A stretch of DNA of 13,651 bases from Atribacterota bacterium (GTDB lineage: Bacteria; Atribacterota; Phoenicimicrobiia; Phoenicimicrobiales; Stramentimicrobiaceae), in assembly GCA_028696495.1 (NCBI GenBank), contig JAQVGY010000015.1, forward strand, positions 1 to 13,651, in the 5' to 3' direction. Both the position numbers and the translations under genes were made by a program. The notes beneath the pieces are model-generated. The model did not search any database. It was not told the DNA's origin and saw nothing but the letters and a program-made list of their open reading frames with translations. This document shows positions 6,982 to 13,142 of the stretch, one piece after another (position 1 is the first letter of the stretch; every line of letters starts with the position of its first letter).

Positions 6982-7091
6982 AAGAAGGGTAGATGGGGCT
7001 GTAGCTCAGACGGGAGAGTGCCTCCTTGGCGTGGAGGAAGTCGCGGGTTCGATTCCCGCCAGCTCCACCATTTTTTCTACCGAAGAAGGGT
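6982..7091 (+). repeat. 9-bp direct repeat flanking the embedded tRNA
   Basis: AAGAAGGGT occurs at 6982-6990 and again at 7083-7091, 101 bp apart, one copy on each side of tRNA-Ala. The second copy is the 5' part of the conserved T-box antiterminator; the first continues as AGATGG and so resembles a decayed T-box start. This is consistent with insertion of a tRNA segment with duplication of the target, or with a local tandem duplication. The upstream AAGGG can also pair with CCCTT at 7113-7117. Confidence 0.6.
6995..7070 (+). tRNA. tRNA-Ala (anticodon GGC) inside the leuS leader
   Basis: A complete 76-nt cloverleaf with CCA encoded at 7068-7070. The acceptor GGGGCTG/CAGCTCC contains the G3-U70 wobble pair, the main identity element for alanyl-tRNA synthetase. 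The D stem is GCTC/GAGT, the anticodon stem CCTCC/GGAGG with loop TTGGCGT (anticodon GGC), and the T stem GCGGG/CCCGC with loop TTCGATT; the discriminator is A73. No base is out of place, so it looks functional. It has no promoter of its own and sits between T-box Stem I and the antiterminator. It is flanked by GGTAGA (6988-6993) and TCTACC (7076-7081), which can pair into a 6-bp helix beneath it. Confidence 0.95.
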
Positions 7092-7107
7092 GGTACCACG
7101 AGTAAAT

Positions 7108-7150
7108 CTCGTCCCTTGTAATTATATTATTACAGGTGACGGGGTTTTTT
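7108..7150 (+). terminator. T-box-controlled intrinsic terminator before leuS
   Basis: CTCGTC at 7108-7113 pairs with GACGGG at 7138-7143. The helix extends through CCT/AGG and GTAAT/ATTAC, and TTTTTT follows at 7145-7150. Its 5' arm overlaps the antiterminator pairing partner CCCTT, so the two structures exclude each other as expected for a T-box. leuS begins 24 nt later. Confidence 0.9.
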
Positions 7151-7173
7151 ATTTTAGGGGAGTGAGATAATAC

Positions 7174-9669
7174 ATGGAAGAGAAATATAATTTTAAAGAA
7201 GCTGAGCAGAAATGGCAAAAATACTGGTATAGTCAGGGATTATTTGAAAACGATATGAAGCCTGCTGAGAAAAAGTATTATGTACTGGAAATGTTTCCAT
7301 ATCCTTCCGGTGAACCACATATGGGGCATGTTAAAAACTATGTTATCGGGGATGTAGTAGCCCGTTATAAGCACAACAGAGGATTTAATATATTACACCC
7401 GATGGGTTGGGATTCATTCGGTTTACCGGCAGAAAACGCTGCCATTAAAAACCAGATTCACCCGGCTATATGGACACAGAATAATATTCAGAAGATGAAA
7501 AATACCTTAATATCTATGGGAATAAGTTATGACTGGAGACGTGAGGTTACTACCAGCAGTCCTGAATATTATAAATGGACTCAATGGATTTTTTTACAGC
7601 TTTACAAAAATGGTCTGGCATATAAGAAAAAGGCAGTAGTCAATTGGTGTCCTTCCTGTGCCACAGTACTGGCAAATGAACAGGTTGTAAATGGTAATTG
7701 TGAGAGATGTGGAACAGAGGTAACTAAAAAAGAGTTATCACAATGGTTTTTTAAAATAACTGATTATGCTCAAAGACTTCTGGATGACATGGATATTTTG
7801 GAAGAATGGCCTGAAAGAGTATTAACCATGCAGAGGAACTGGATTGGCAGGAGTGAGGGTGCTAAAGTCAAATTTAACCTGATGGGAACTGACCAAACCT
7901 TCACCGTCTTCACCACCAGACCGGATACTCTTTGTGGGGTAACCTTTTTTGTTCTTTCTCCCGAGCACCCCATAGTGAATGAGCTGGTAAAAGGTACTGC
8001 CTATGAAGAAGATGTAAAAATATTTAAAGATGAATATTTTAAAGAAAAGATTGATGAGAAGAATATCGATTTAACAGAAAAGAGAGGCTGTTTTATCGGT
8101 AAGTATATTATCAATCCTTTAAATCAGGAGAAAATCCCAATCTGGCTGGCAAATTATGTGTTGATGGAATATGGTACTGGAATGGTTATGGGAGTACCGG
8201 CACATGACCAGAGAGACCTGGAATTTGCCCGAAAATATAATTTGCCGGTAAGAATAGTTATACAGCCCGAAGATTTACACCTGACAGAAGATAATCTTCA
8301 AGAAGCCTTTGATGAGGAAGGTACAATAGTTAATTCGGGTAGATTCGATGGACTTCCCAGTGATAGAGGAAGAGAAATAATAATTGAATATCTGGAAAAA
8401 GAAGGGCTGGGTAAAAGAGAAGTCAACTACCGTCTACGGGATTGGCTTATCTCCAGGCAGCGGTACTGGGGGGCCCCTATACCGATTATTTATTGCCCGA
8501 AATGTGGAATGGTACCAGTGCCGGAAAAGGATTTGCCGGTATATCTGCCTCAAGATGTTGATTTTAAACCGACTGGATTATCTCCCTTACTCTATAGTAA
8601 AGAATTCTTGTATACCACCTGTCCAAAATGCGGGGAAGAGGCAAAGAGGGATACTGATACTATGGATACCTTTGTCTGTTCTTCCTGGTATTATCTACGT
8701 TTCTGTTCACCTTTTACTGATGATAAGCCATTTGATGAGAATGAGCTACATTACTGGATGCCAGTTGACCAGTATATAGGAGGAGTAGAACATGCTATAC
8801 TGCACCTCTTATATTCCCGATTTTTTGTTAAGGCTCTAAATGATATGGGATATCTAAATTTTAAAGAACCTTTCAATCGACTCTTTACCCAGGGTATGGT
8901 CTGTAAAGAAGGAACAGTGATGTCTAAATCAAAAGGAAATGTGGTTACTCCAGGGAATATTTTTAATCAATATGGTGTCGATGCAACCAGATTAATGATT
9001 CTCTTTGCCGGTCCTCCTGAAATGGATATGGAATGGAGTGAACAGGGTATTGAGGGTGCAACCCGTTTCTTAAATAGAGTATGGCGAATAGTTCGACAAT
9101 ATCACCAGCTTTTTGAAGAAAAGAAATTGCACGAAGAGGCCAGCGCTAAGTCAATAAGAAAAGAGTTTATCAAATTAGAAAGAAAGACACATCAGACCAT
9201 AAAAAAAGTCACAGAAGATATTGAAGAGAGATTCCATTTTAATACGGCAATAAGTACCATTATGGAGCTGGTCAATGAATTATATGGTATCAAGATAAAA
9301 GGCGCTCAGCTATCTGAGGCAGAAAGAGTTATTATAAGAGAGACCATAGAAAATATTATCAAATTACTCAGCCCTATTGCACCCCATTTTTGTGAAGAAT
9401 TGTGGAGTGAAATTGGGGGAAAACAAAGCCTTTATTTTGAAAGATGGCCACTCTTTGATACTAATTTAATCAGAGAAGAAGAGATGTTAATTGTGATTCA
9501 GGTAGATGGCAAGCTTCGTGATAAGATTAAAATGTCTGCCGATATCTCTGAGGAGATAGTTAAAAATACGATAGTGGAATTACCAAAAATAAAAAAATGG
9601 ATTGAACATAAAAAGATTGATAAGATTATCTATATACCAGGTAAGCTGATAAACATTGTATTACATTGA
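7174..9669 (+). CDS. leuS: Leucyl-tRNA synthetase
   Basis: An 831-residue class Ia synthetase that attaches leucine to tRNA-Leu, of normal bacterial LeuRS length. The HIGH motif is HMGH at residues 49-52 within PYPSGEPHMGHVKNY. A zinc-type CPSC...CERC module follows, then the CP1 editing domain with TTRPDTLCGVTFF and GTGMVMGVPAHDQRD, a second CPKC...CPKC pair, WYYLRF, and the KMSKS loop as VMSKS (residues 582-586). The anticodon-binding and C-terminal domains are present to the end. The first lysine of KMSKS is replaced by valine, while the catalytic second lysine (Lys585) is kept. ATG 7174 is preceded by AGGGGAGTGAG at 7156-7166. Transcription should be attenuated by the T-box leader and raised when uncharged tRNA-Leu accumulates. 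Confidence 0.97.
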   Translation: MEEKYNFKEAEQKWQKYWYSQGLFENDMKPAEKKYYVLEMFPYPSGEPHMGHVKNYVIGDVVARYKHNRGFNILHPMGWDSFGLPAENAAIKNQIHPAIWTQNNIQKMKNTLISMGISYDWRREVTTSSPEYYKWTQWIFLQLYKNGLAYKKKAVVNWCPSCATVLANEQVVNGNCERCGTEVTKKELSQWFFKITDYAQRLLDDMDILEEWPERVLTMQRNWIGRSEGAKVKFNLMGTDQTFTVFTTRPDTLCGVTFFVLSPEHPIVNELVKGTAYEEDVKIFKDEYFKEKIDEKNIDLTEKRGCFIGKYIINPLNQEKIPIWLANYVLMEYGTGMVMGVPAHDQRDLEFARKYNLPVRIVIQPEDLHLTEDNLQEAFDEEGTIVNSGRFDGLPSDRGREIIIEYLEKEGLGKREVNYRLRDWLISRQRYWGAPIPIIYCPKCGMVPVPEKDLPVYLPQDVDFKPTGLSPLLYSKEFLYTTCPKCGEEAKRDTDTMDTFVCSSWYYLRFCSPFTDDKPFDENELHYWMPVDQYIGGVEHAILHLLYSRFFVKALNDMGYLNFKEPFNRLFTQGMVCKEGTVMSKSKGNVVTPGNIFNQYGVDATRLMILFAGPPEMDMEWSEQGIEGATRFLNRVWRIVRQYHQLFEEKKLHEEASAKSIRKEFIKLERKTHQTIKKVTEDIEERFHFNTAISTIMELVNELYGIKIKGAQLSEAERVIIRETIENIIKLLSPIAPHFCEELWSEIGGKQSLYFERWPLFDTNLIREEEMLIVIQVDGKLRDKIKMSADISEEIVKNTIVELPKIKKWIEHKKIDKIIYIPGKLINIVLH

Positions 9670-9679
9670 TGGAATGAAA

Positions 9680-9708
9680 TTGCTCATATTTTTTATTTCT
9701 GTTAATAT
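9680..9708 (+). promoter_or_regulatory. Possible weak promoter for ssb
   Basis: TTGCTC at 9680-9685, a 17-bp spacer and TAATAT at 9703-9708. The -35 matches consensus at three positions and the -10 at four. It lies between the leuS stop and ssb, where a promoter would be expected, but the match is modest in an AT-rich background. Confidence 0.35.
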
Positions 9709-9791
9709 AGAAACAAAAGATGAAGGCATTATAAAAAATTATAATTTTAAAGGTGATTTATAGCCTTTTAGATTTAAGAGGAGGAATTAAA

Positions 9792-10265
9792 ATGGCTTCT
9801 TTTGGTGATTTAAATTGCTTTACAGGGATTGGACGCCTCACACGGGATCCCGAATTGAGATATACACCTTCTGGTAGGGCGGTTTGCCGGTTTGGTATGG
9901 CTATTAATCGTAGCTATAAAAATCAGGAAGGGAATAATGTGGAAGATACTCTCTTTATCAATGTTTCAGTCTGGGGCAAACAGGCTGAATATACTTCTCA
10001 ATATTTAAAGAAGGGCAGAAGAATTGCTATTAATGGAGAGTTAAGGTCCAATAACTGGCAGGATAGAGAAGGGAATAGGAGAGTATCTTATGAAATCAAT
10101 GCCAGAACCGTTCAATTTTTAGACTATCTGAAAGATATTGAAACTACAACCGGTGATGAATATGCCAAAGGGGGCACCTATAGAGAAGAAGATTCAGTTG
10201 AAGAGGATGGTGAAGAGAGCAGATTTATTGGTGAAAGTTCCAATGAAGAAGATATTCCCTTTTAA
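9792..10265 (+). CDS. ssb: Single-stranded DNA-binding protein
   Basis: A 157-residue SSB that coats single-stranded DNA during replication, recombination and repair. The N-terminal OB fold spans about residues 6-110, with GIGRLTRDPELRYTPSG, FINVSVWGKQAE and YLKKGRRIAINGEL. A flexible acidic linker follows and ends in EEDIPF, the conserved C-terminal tip that recruits partner proteins. Start 9792 is set by the MASFGDLNCF N-terminus and GAGGAGG at 9778-9784; the in-frame codon at 9753 would add 13 unrelated residues. In many bacteria ssb sits between rpsF and rpsR, but here it stands alone between leuS and a tRNA operon, so this may be a stand-alone copy. No clear terminator follows it. Confidence 0.95.
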   Translation: MASFGDLNCFTGIGRLTRDPELRYTPSGRAVCRFGMAINRSYKNQEGNNVEDTLFINVSVWGKQAEYTSQYLKKGRRIAINGELRSNNWQDREGNRRVSYEINARTVQFLDYLKDIETTTGDEYAKGGTYREEDSVEEDGEESRFIGESSNEEDIPF

Positions 10266-10328
10266 ATAAAGATTTATACTATTGGAAATGAACATAGCAG
10301 AAGTAAATAAATATTTTATTACTATTTA

Positions 10329-10357
10329 TAGACAAAGAAAAAAAGAGATGTTATAAT
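10329..10357 (+). promoter_or_regulatory. Promoter of the six-tRNA operon
   Basis: TAGACA at 10329-10334 (five of six), a 17-bp spacer and a perfect TATAAT at 10352-10357. Predicted start is near 10364, about 25 nt before the first tRNA, consistent with a stable-RNA operon. Confidence 0.8.
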
Positions 10358-10388
10358 AATCCTTGCAGTTTGTAAAAAAAAGATTAAC

Positions 10389-10464
10389 GGGCGGATAGCT
10401 CAGTAGGGAGAGCACTGGCTTTACAAGCCAGGGGTCACAGGTTCAAGCCCTGTTCCGCCTACCA
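10389..10464 (+). tRNA. tRNA-Val (anticodon TAC)
   Basis: First gene of the cluster. Acceptor GGGCGGA/TCCGCCT (G1-U72 wobble), D stem GCTC/GAGC, anticodon stem CTGGC/GCCAG with loop TTTACAA giving TAC, T stem ACAGG/CCTGT. A73 and an encoded CCA at 10462-10464 complete a standard 76-nt tRNA. Confidence 0.95.
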
Positions 10465-10477
10465 GTCATTTAAGTGT

Positions 10478-10556
10478 GGGGTCGTAGTGCAGTCCGGTCT
10501 AACACGCCTGCCTGTCACGCAGGAGAACGCGGGTTCAAATCCCGTCGACCCCGCCA
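10478..10556 (+). tRNA. tRNA-Asp (anticodon GTC)
   Basis: Acceptor GGGGTCG/CGACCCC, anticodon stem CCTGC/GCAGG with loop CTGTCAC giving GTC, T stem GCGGG/CCCGT, discriminator G73 as usual for Asp, and CCA encoded at 10554-10556. The D stem has a C13-A22 mismatch and the D loop is long, giving 79 nt in total. Confidence 0.93.
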
Positions 10557-10593
10557 TTTTCTTTGTTATTTTATTAAAGATGTATAATATATT

Positions 10594-10666
10594 GCCGAGA
10601 TAGCTCAGTCGGTAGAGCAGTGGACTGAAAATCCACGTGTCCCCAGTTCAACTCTGGGTCTCGGCA
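10594..10666 (+). tRNA. tRNA-Phe (anticodon GAA), CCA not encoded
   Basis: Acceptor GCCGAGA/TCTCGGC, D stem GCTC/GAGC, anticodon stem GTGGA/TCCAC with loop CTGAAAA giving GAA, T stem CCCAG/CTGGG, A73. The next bases are CCT, so the CCA end must be added by tRNA nucleotidyltransferase, unlike the other five genes in the cluster. Confidence 0.95.
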
Positions 10667-10683
10667 CCTGATACATTTTCTTT

Positions 10684-10758
10684 GCGGAAATAGCTCAGTG
10701 GTAGAGCATCGCCTTGCCAAGGCGAGGGTCGCGGGTTCAAATCCCGTTTTCCGCTCCA
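10684..10758 (+). tRNA. tRNA-Gly (anticodon GCC)
   Basis: Acceptor GCGGAAA/TTTCCGC, D stem GCTC/GAGC, anticodon stem TCGCC/GGCGA with loop TTGCCAA giving GCC, T stem GCGGG/CCCGT, discriminator T73 typical of Gly, CCA encoded at 10756-10758. Confidence 0.95.
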
Positions 10759-10798
10759 TTGTTTTAATGTAATGATACTATCAAATTATTGTCTTTGA

Positions 10799-10872
10799 GG
10801 CGGCATAGCCAAGCGGGAAGGCAGAGGACTGCAAATCCTTTATCCTCGGTTCAAATCCGAGTGCCGCCTCCA
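10799..10872 (+). tRNA. tRNA-Cys (anticodon GCA)
   Basis: Acceptor GGCGGCA/TGCCGCC, a three-pair D stem GCC/GGC, anticodon stem GAGGA/TCCTT with loop CTGCAAA giving GCA, T stem CTCGG/CCGAG, T73 as expected for Cys, CCA encoded at 10870-10872. Confidence 0.95.
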
Positions 10873-10897
10873 GCTATAATAGGGATCCAGAATACCC

Positions 10898-10972
10898 GGG
10901 CGGTTAGTTCAGTGGAAGAATGCTTCCTTGACGCGGAAGAGGTCACTGGTTCAATCCCAGTACCGCCCACCA
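10898..10972 (+). tRNA. tRNA-Val (anticodon GAC)
   Basis: Acceptor GGGCGGT/ACCGCCC, D stem GTTC/GAAT, anticodon stem CTTCC/GGAAG with loop TTGACGC giving GAC, T stem ACTGG/CCAGT, A73, CCA encoded at 10970-10972. It closes the cluster, so valine isoacceptors stand at both ends of the operon. Confidence 0.94.
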
Positions 10973-11052
10973 TTTATCATCAATATTGTGTAAAATAATT
11001 AAGGAAGGGAAAAATTTTTTAATTTTTGTAACAATGAGAATTAATAAAAAAC

Positions 11053-11079
11053 CTCATGTAAGTTTACGTGAGTTTTTTT
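11053..11079 (+). terminator. Intrinsic terminator between the tRNA operon and thrS
   Basis: CTCATGTA at 11053-11060 pairs with TACGTGAG at 11065-11072 (8 bp with one G-U) around the loop AGTT. Seven T residues follow at 11073-11079. It ends the tRNA transcript but stops only 5 nt before the thrS Shine-Dalgarno sequence. No clear thrS promoter lies downstream of it, so it may also act as an attenuator. An upstream segment at 11031-11038 can pair with its 5' arm. Confidence 0.8.
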
Positions 11080-11100
11080 GTTTTAAAGGTGGTGAATCTA

Positions 11101-13014
11101 ATGGAGGTAGCTAATATTTGTTTATGGGATGGAAAGAAGGTTAGCGTTAATTCCCAGTCAACCTTCTTTGAAATAATAAAACAGTACGATCCTCGATTGG
11201 CCGAAGAGGCTTTAGCGATAAAGACTAATAATAACAAAAAAGACCTTTCTGATAAACCAGAAGATGGAGATAGTCTGGAAATTATTACCTATCAAAGCAA
11301 AGAGGGAAAAGAAATATTTTTCCATAGTTCATCACATATCATGGCAGAGGCAGTACAGGAACTCTTTCCTGGAACCAAAATTGCTATTGGTCCGGCAATA
11401 GAAGAAGGGTTTTACTATGATTTTGATTCCGAACACACCTTCTCTCCTGATGATTTTAAAATAATTGAAAAGAAGATGAAAGAGTTAGTAAGAAAGAATC
11501 TTCCTTTCCAGAAAAAAGTTTTAAAAAAAGAAGATGCAATTCAATTATTCAAAGATAAGGGTGAAATATATAAAGTAGAGCTGTTAAAGGATATTTTAGA
11601 AGACCGGGTTACTGTATACCAGCAAGGTGAATTTGTTGATTTATGTCGTGGTCCCCATGTTCCTTCTACAGGGAAAATAAAAGCATTTAAACTATTGAGT
11701 GTGGCTGGTGCTTACTGGCGTGGTGATGAAAAGAACAAGATGTTACAGAGAATATATGGTATTTCTTTTGATTCCCAAGAGGCTTTAGATAATTATTTGC
11801 GGTTATTAGAGGAAGCAAAAAGAAGAGACCATCGAAAAATTGGAAAAGACCTTGATTTATTTAGTTTTCATGAGGAAGGTATAGGATTTCCATTTTTTCA
11901 TGCCAAGGGTATGGTTATTCGAAATCTGCTGGAAGAGTATTGGAGAGAAGAGCATCATAAAAGAGGGTATCAGGAAATAAAAACTCCTATTATTTTGAAT
12001 AAATCATTGTGGATGCAATCCGGTCACTGGGACCATTATAAAGAGAATATGTATTTTACTAAGATAGATGAACAGGATTTTGCAGTAAAACCAATGAATT
12101 GTCCTGGAGGTATACTGGTATATAAGAGCAGACTTCATAGCTATAAAGAATTTCCTTTAAGGGTAGCAGAATTAGGGCTGGTACATCGCCATGAATTATC
12201 AGGTGTGCTACATGGTCTATTCAGGGTCCGCTCTTTTACTCAGGATGATGCACATATCTATATGAGCCCATCGCAAATCAAAGAAGAAGTTCAGAATCTC
12301 ATTGATTTTGAATGTTTTTTTTATGAAACTTTTGGTTTTGATTACAGTATTGAGCTAAGTACTAAACCAGAAAATGCTATGGGTTCAGATGAAGTTTGGG
12401 ATAAGGCTATAAATAGTCTGAAAAAAGCCCTGGACGAGAAAGGTATTTCTTATAAGATTAACGAGGGAGATGGTGCCTTCTATGGTCCTAAAATAGATTT
12501 TCACCTGAAAGATTGTTTGGGTAGAAGCTGGCAATGTGGCACAATTCAGCTGGATTTTTTAATGCCAGAATTATTTGACCTTTACTATATAAACTCTGAG
12601 GGTGAAAAAGAACGTCCGGTTATGTTGCACAGAACGATTATGGGTAGCCTGGAACGTTTTATTGCCATATTGATTGAACAGTTTGCCGGAGCATTGCCTA
12701 CCTGGCTTTCCCCTGTTCAGGTTAAATTACTTCCCATTGCCGATAGACATATCGAATATGGTCGAGAATTGGAAAAACTGTTGTTTGAGCATAATATACG
12801 AGTAGAGCTTGATGAAAATAATGAAAAAATTGGGGCAAAAATCAGGAAGGCAGAGATACAAAAAATCCCCTATATGCTAATTTTTGGTGACCAGGAAGTA
12901 GCTAATAATTCAATAAAAGTCAGAAAACGGGGAAAAGGTGATTTGGGAGAGAGGACACTGGAACAGTTTATCAATCAAATTAATATAGAAATTTGTGAAA
13001 AATCTCTACAATAA
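11101..13014 (+). CDS. thrS: Threonyl-tRNA synthetase
   Basis: A 637-residue class IIa synthetase that charges tRNA-Thr. Order of domains: an N-terminal TGS domain (about 1-63); an editing domain with HSSSH (His75, His79) and CRGPHVPSTG; and the catalytic core with motif 1 (GYQEIKTPII), the zinc ligand in PMNCPGG, motif 2 (FRVRSFTQDDAHIY) and motif 3 with a zinc histidine (MLHRTIMGSLERF). The anticodon-binding domain (LSPVQVKLLPI to GDQEVANNSIKVRKR) follows. All signature residues are present and the length is normal. ATG 11101 has AAAGGTGGTG at 11085-11094; an earlier in-frame codon at 11068 lies inside the terminator hairpin. No T-box is seen, although thrS is often T-box controlled in Firmicutes. 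infC follows with its own promoter. Confidence 0.97.
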   Translation: MEVANICLWDGKKVSVNSQSTFFEIIKQYDPRLAEEALAIKTNNNKKDLSDKPEDGDSLEIITYQSKEGKEIFFHSSSHIMAEAVQELFPGTKIAIGPAIEEGFYYDFDSEHTFSPDDFKIIEKKMKELVRKNLPFQKKVLKKEDAIQLFKDKGEIYKVELLKDILEDRVTVYQQGEFVDLCRGPHVPSTGKIKAFKLLSVAGAYWRGDEKNKMLQRIYGISFDSQEALDNYLRLLEEAKRRDHRKIGKDLDLFSFHEEGIGFPFFHAKGMVIRNLLEEYWREEHHKRGYQEIKTPIILNKSLWMQSGHWDHYKENMYFTKIDEQDFAVKPMNCPGGILVYKSRLHSYKEFPLRVAELGLVHRHELSGVLHGLFRVRSFTQDDAHIYMSPSQIKEEVQNLIDFECFFYETFGFDYSIELSTKPENAMGSDEVWDKAINSLKKALDEKGISYKINEGDGAFYGPKIDFHLKDCLGRSWQCGTIQLDFLMPELFDLYYINSEGEKERPVMLHRTIMGSLERFIAILIEQFAGALPTWLSPVQVKLLPIADRHIEYGRELEKLLFEHNIRVELDENNEKIGAKIRKAEIQKIPYMLIFGDQEVANNSIKVRKRGKGDLGERTLEQFINQINIEICEKSLQ

Positions 13015-13036
13015 ATAATAAATCGCCCTATAACAC

Positions 13037-13062
13037 CATATTGACTAAAAAAAAACAATATG
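13037..13062 (+). repeat. Inverted repeat over the infC promoter
   Basis: CATATTG at 13037-13043 and CAATATG at 13056-13062 are perfect complements 12 bp apart (centre to centre 19 bp). They cover the -35 element and most of the spacer, a geometry fitting a dimeric regulator's operator. The spacing region is A-rich, so chance similarity is possible. Confidence 0.4.
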
Positions 13063-13069
13063 CTATATT
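13041..13069 (+). promoter_or_regulatory. Promoter of infC
   Basis: TTGACT at 13041-13046, a 17-bp spacer and TATATT at 13064-13069. Predicted start is near 13076, leaving a 67-nt leader before infC. An inverted repeat overlaps the -35 element and spacer. Confidence 0.75.
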
Positions 13070-13126
13070 CATTTAACAAGATTTTATAATAATAAAGTAA
13101 TATAATATTAACAGGAATGAATTATT

Positions 13127-13134
13127 AAAGGAGG
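13127..13134 (+). promoter_or_regulatory. Shine-Dalgarno site that fixes the AUA start of infC
   Basis: AAAGGAGG at 13127-13134 is a near-perfect ribosome binding site placed 8 nt before ATA 13143. An ATG at 13136 is out of frame, is only 1 nt from the site and is followed directly by TGA, so it cannot be the real start. Confidence 0.75.
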
Positions 13135-13142
13135 AATGTGAG

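Larger units (their letters stand above)
6837..7150 (+). promoter_or_regulatory. T-box riboswitch leader of leuS, interrupted by a tRNA gene
   Basis: A T-box senses uncharged tRNA and controls a downstream terminator. Stem I is closed by TTTGCAG (6837-6843) with CTGCAAA (6919-6925). It carries AGTA at 6856-6859, AGAGAGTCAGTGGCTGGTG at 6870-6888 and an apical helix TCAGT/ACTGA. The likely specifier is CTC (Leu) at 6914-6916 in an A-rich loop, matching the downstream LeuRS, but the loop alignment is not certain. Two hairpins follow: CACC/GGTG at 6926-6936 and TATTCT/AGAATA at 6964-6982. The T-box core GGGTGGTACCACG is at 7088-7100; its UGGU bulge would pair with the ACCA end of a tRNA having A73. 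The antiterminator pairs AAGGG (7086-7090) with CCCTT (7113-7117). Between 6995 and 7070 lies a complete tRNA-Ala gene, which is not a normal T-box part. Confidence 0.88.

Noticed and set aside
7071..7076. T6 run directly after tRNA-Ala as a tRNA terminator
   Set aside because: No hairpin ends next to it; the T arm is followed by 10 further nt of acceptor and CCA. The full T-box and terminator continue downstream, so transcription is expected to pass it.
7006..7218. Minus-strand frame with an ELAGIEPATS-type translation
   Set aside because: It is a translation of the tRNA-Ala antisense strand, a familiar annotation artefact; there is no ribosome binding site and the tRNA explains the conservation.
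10583..10588. TATAAT before tRNA-Phe as an internal promoter
   Set aside because: The -10 is perfect but no recognisable -35 lies 16-18 bp upstream, and the spacer is AT-rich; the operon promoter at 10329 is sufficient.
10574..10998. Frames on both strands across the tRNA cluster (for example TGFEPATLALARR)
   Set aside because: They translate tRNA genes Phe, Gly, Cys and Val or their complements and have no ribosome binding sites.
10973..11100. T-box upstream of thrS
   Set aside because: No T-box core (GGGTGGNACCGCG-like) and no Stem I motifs are present; only a simple terminator hairpin is seen.
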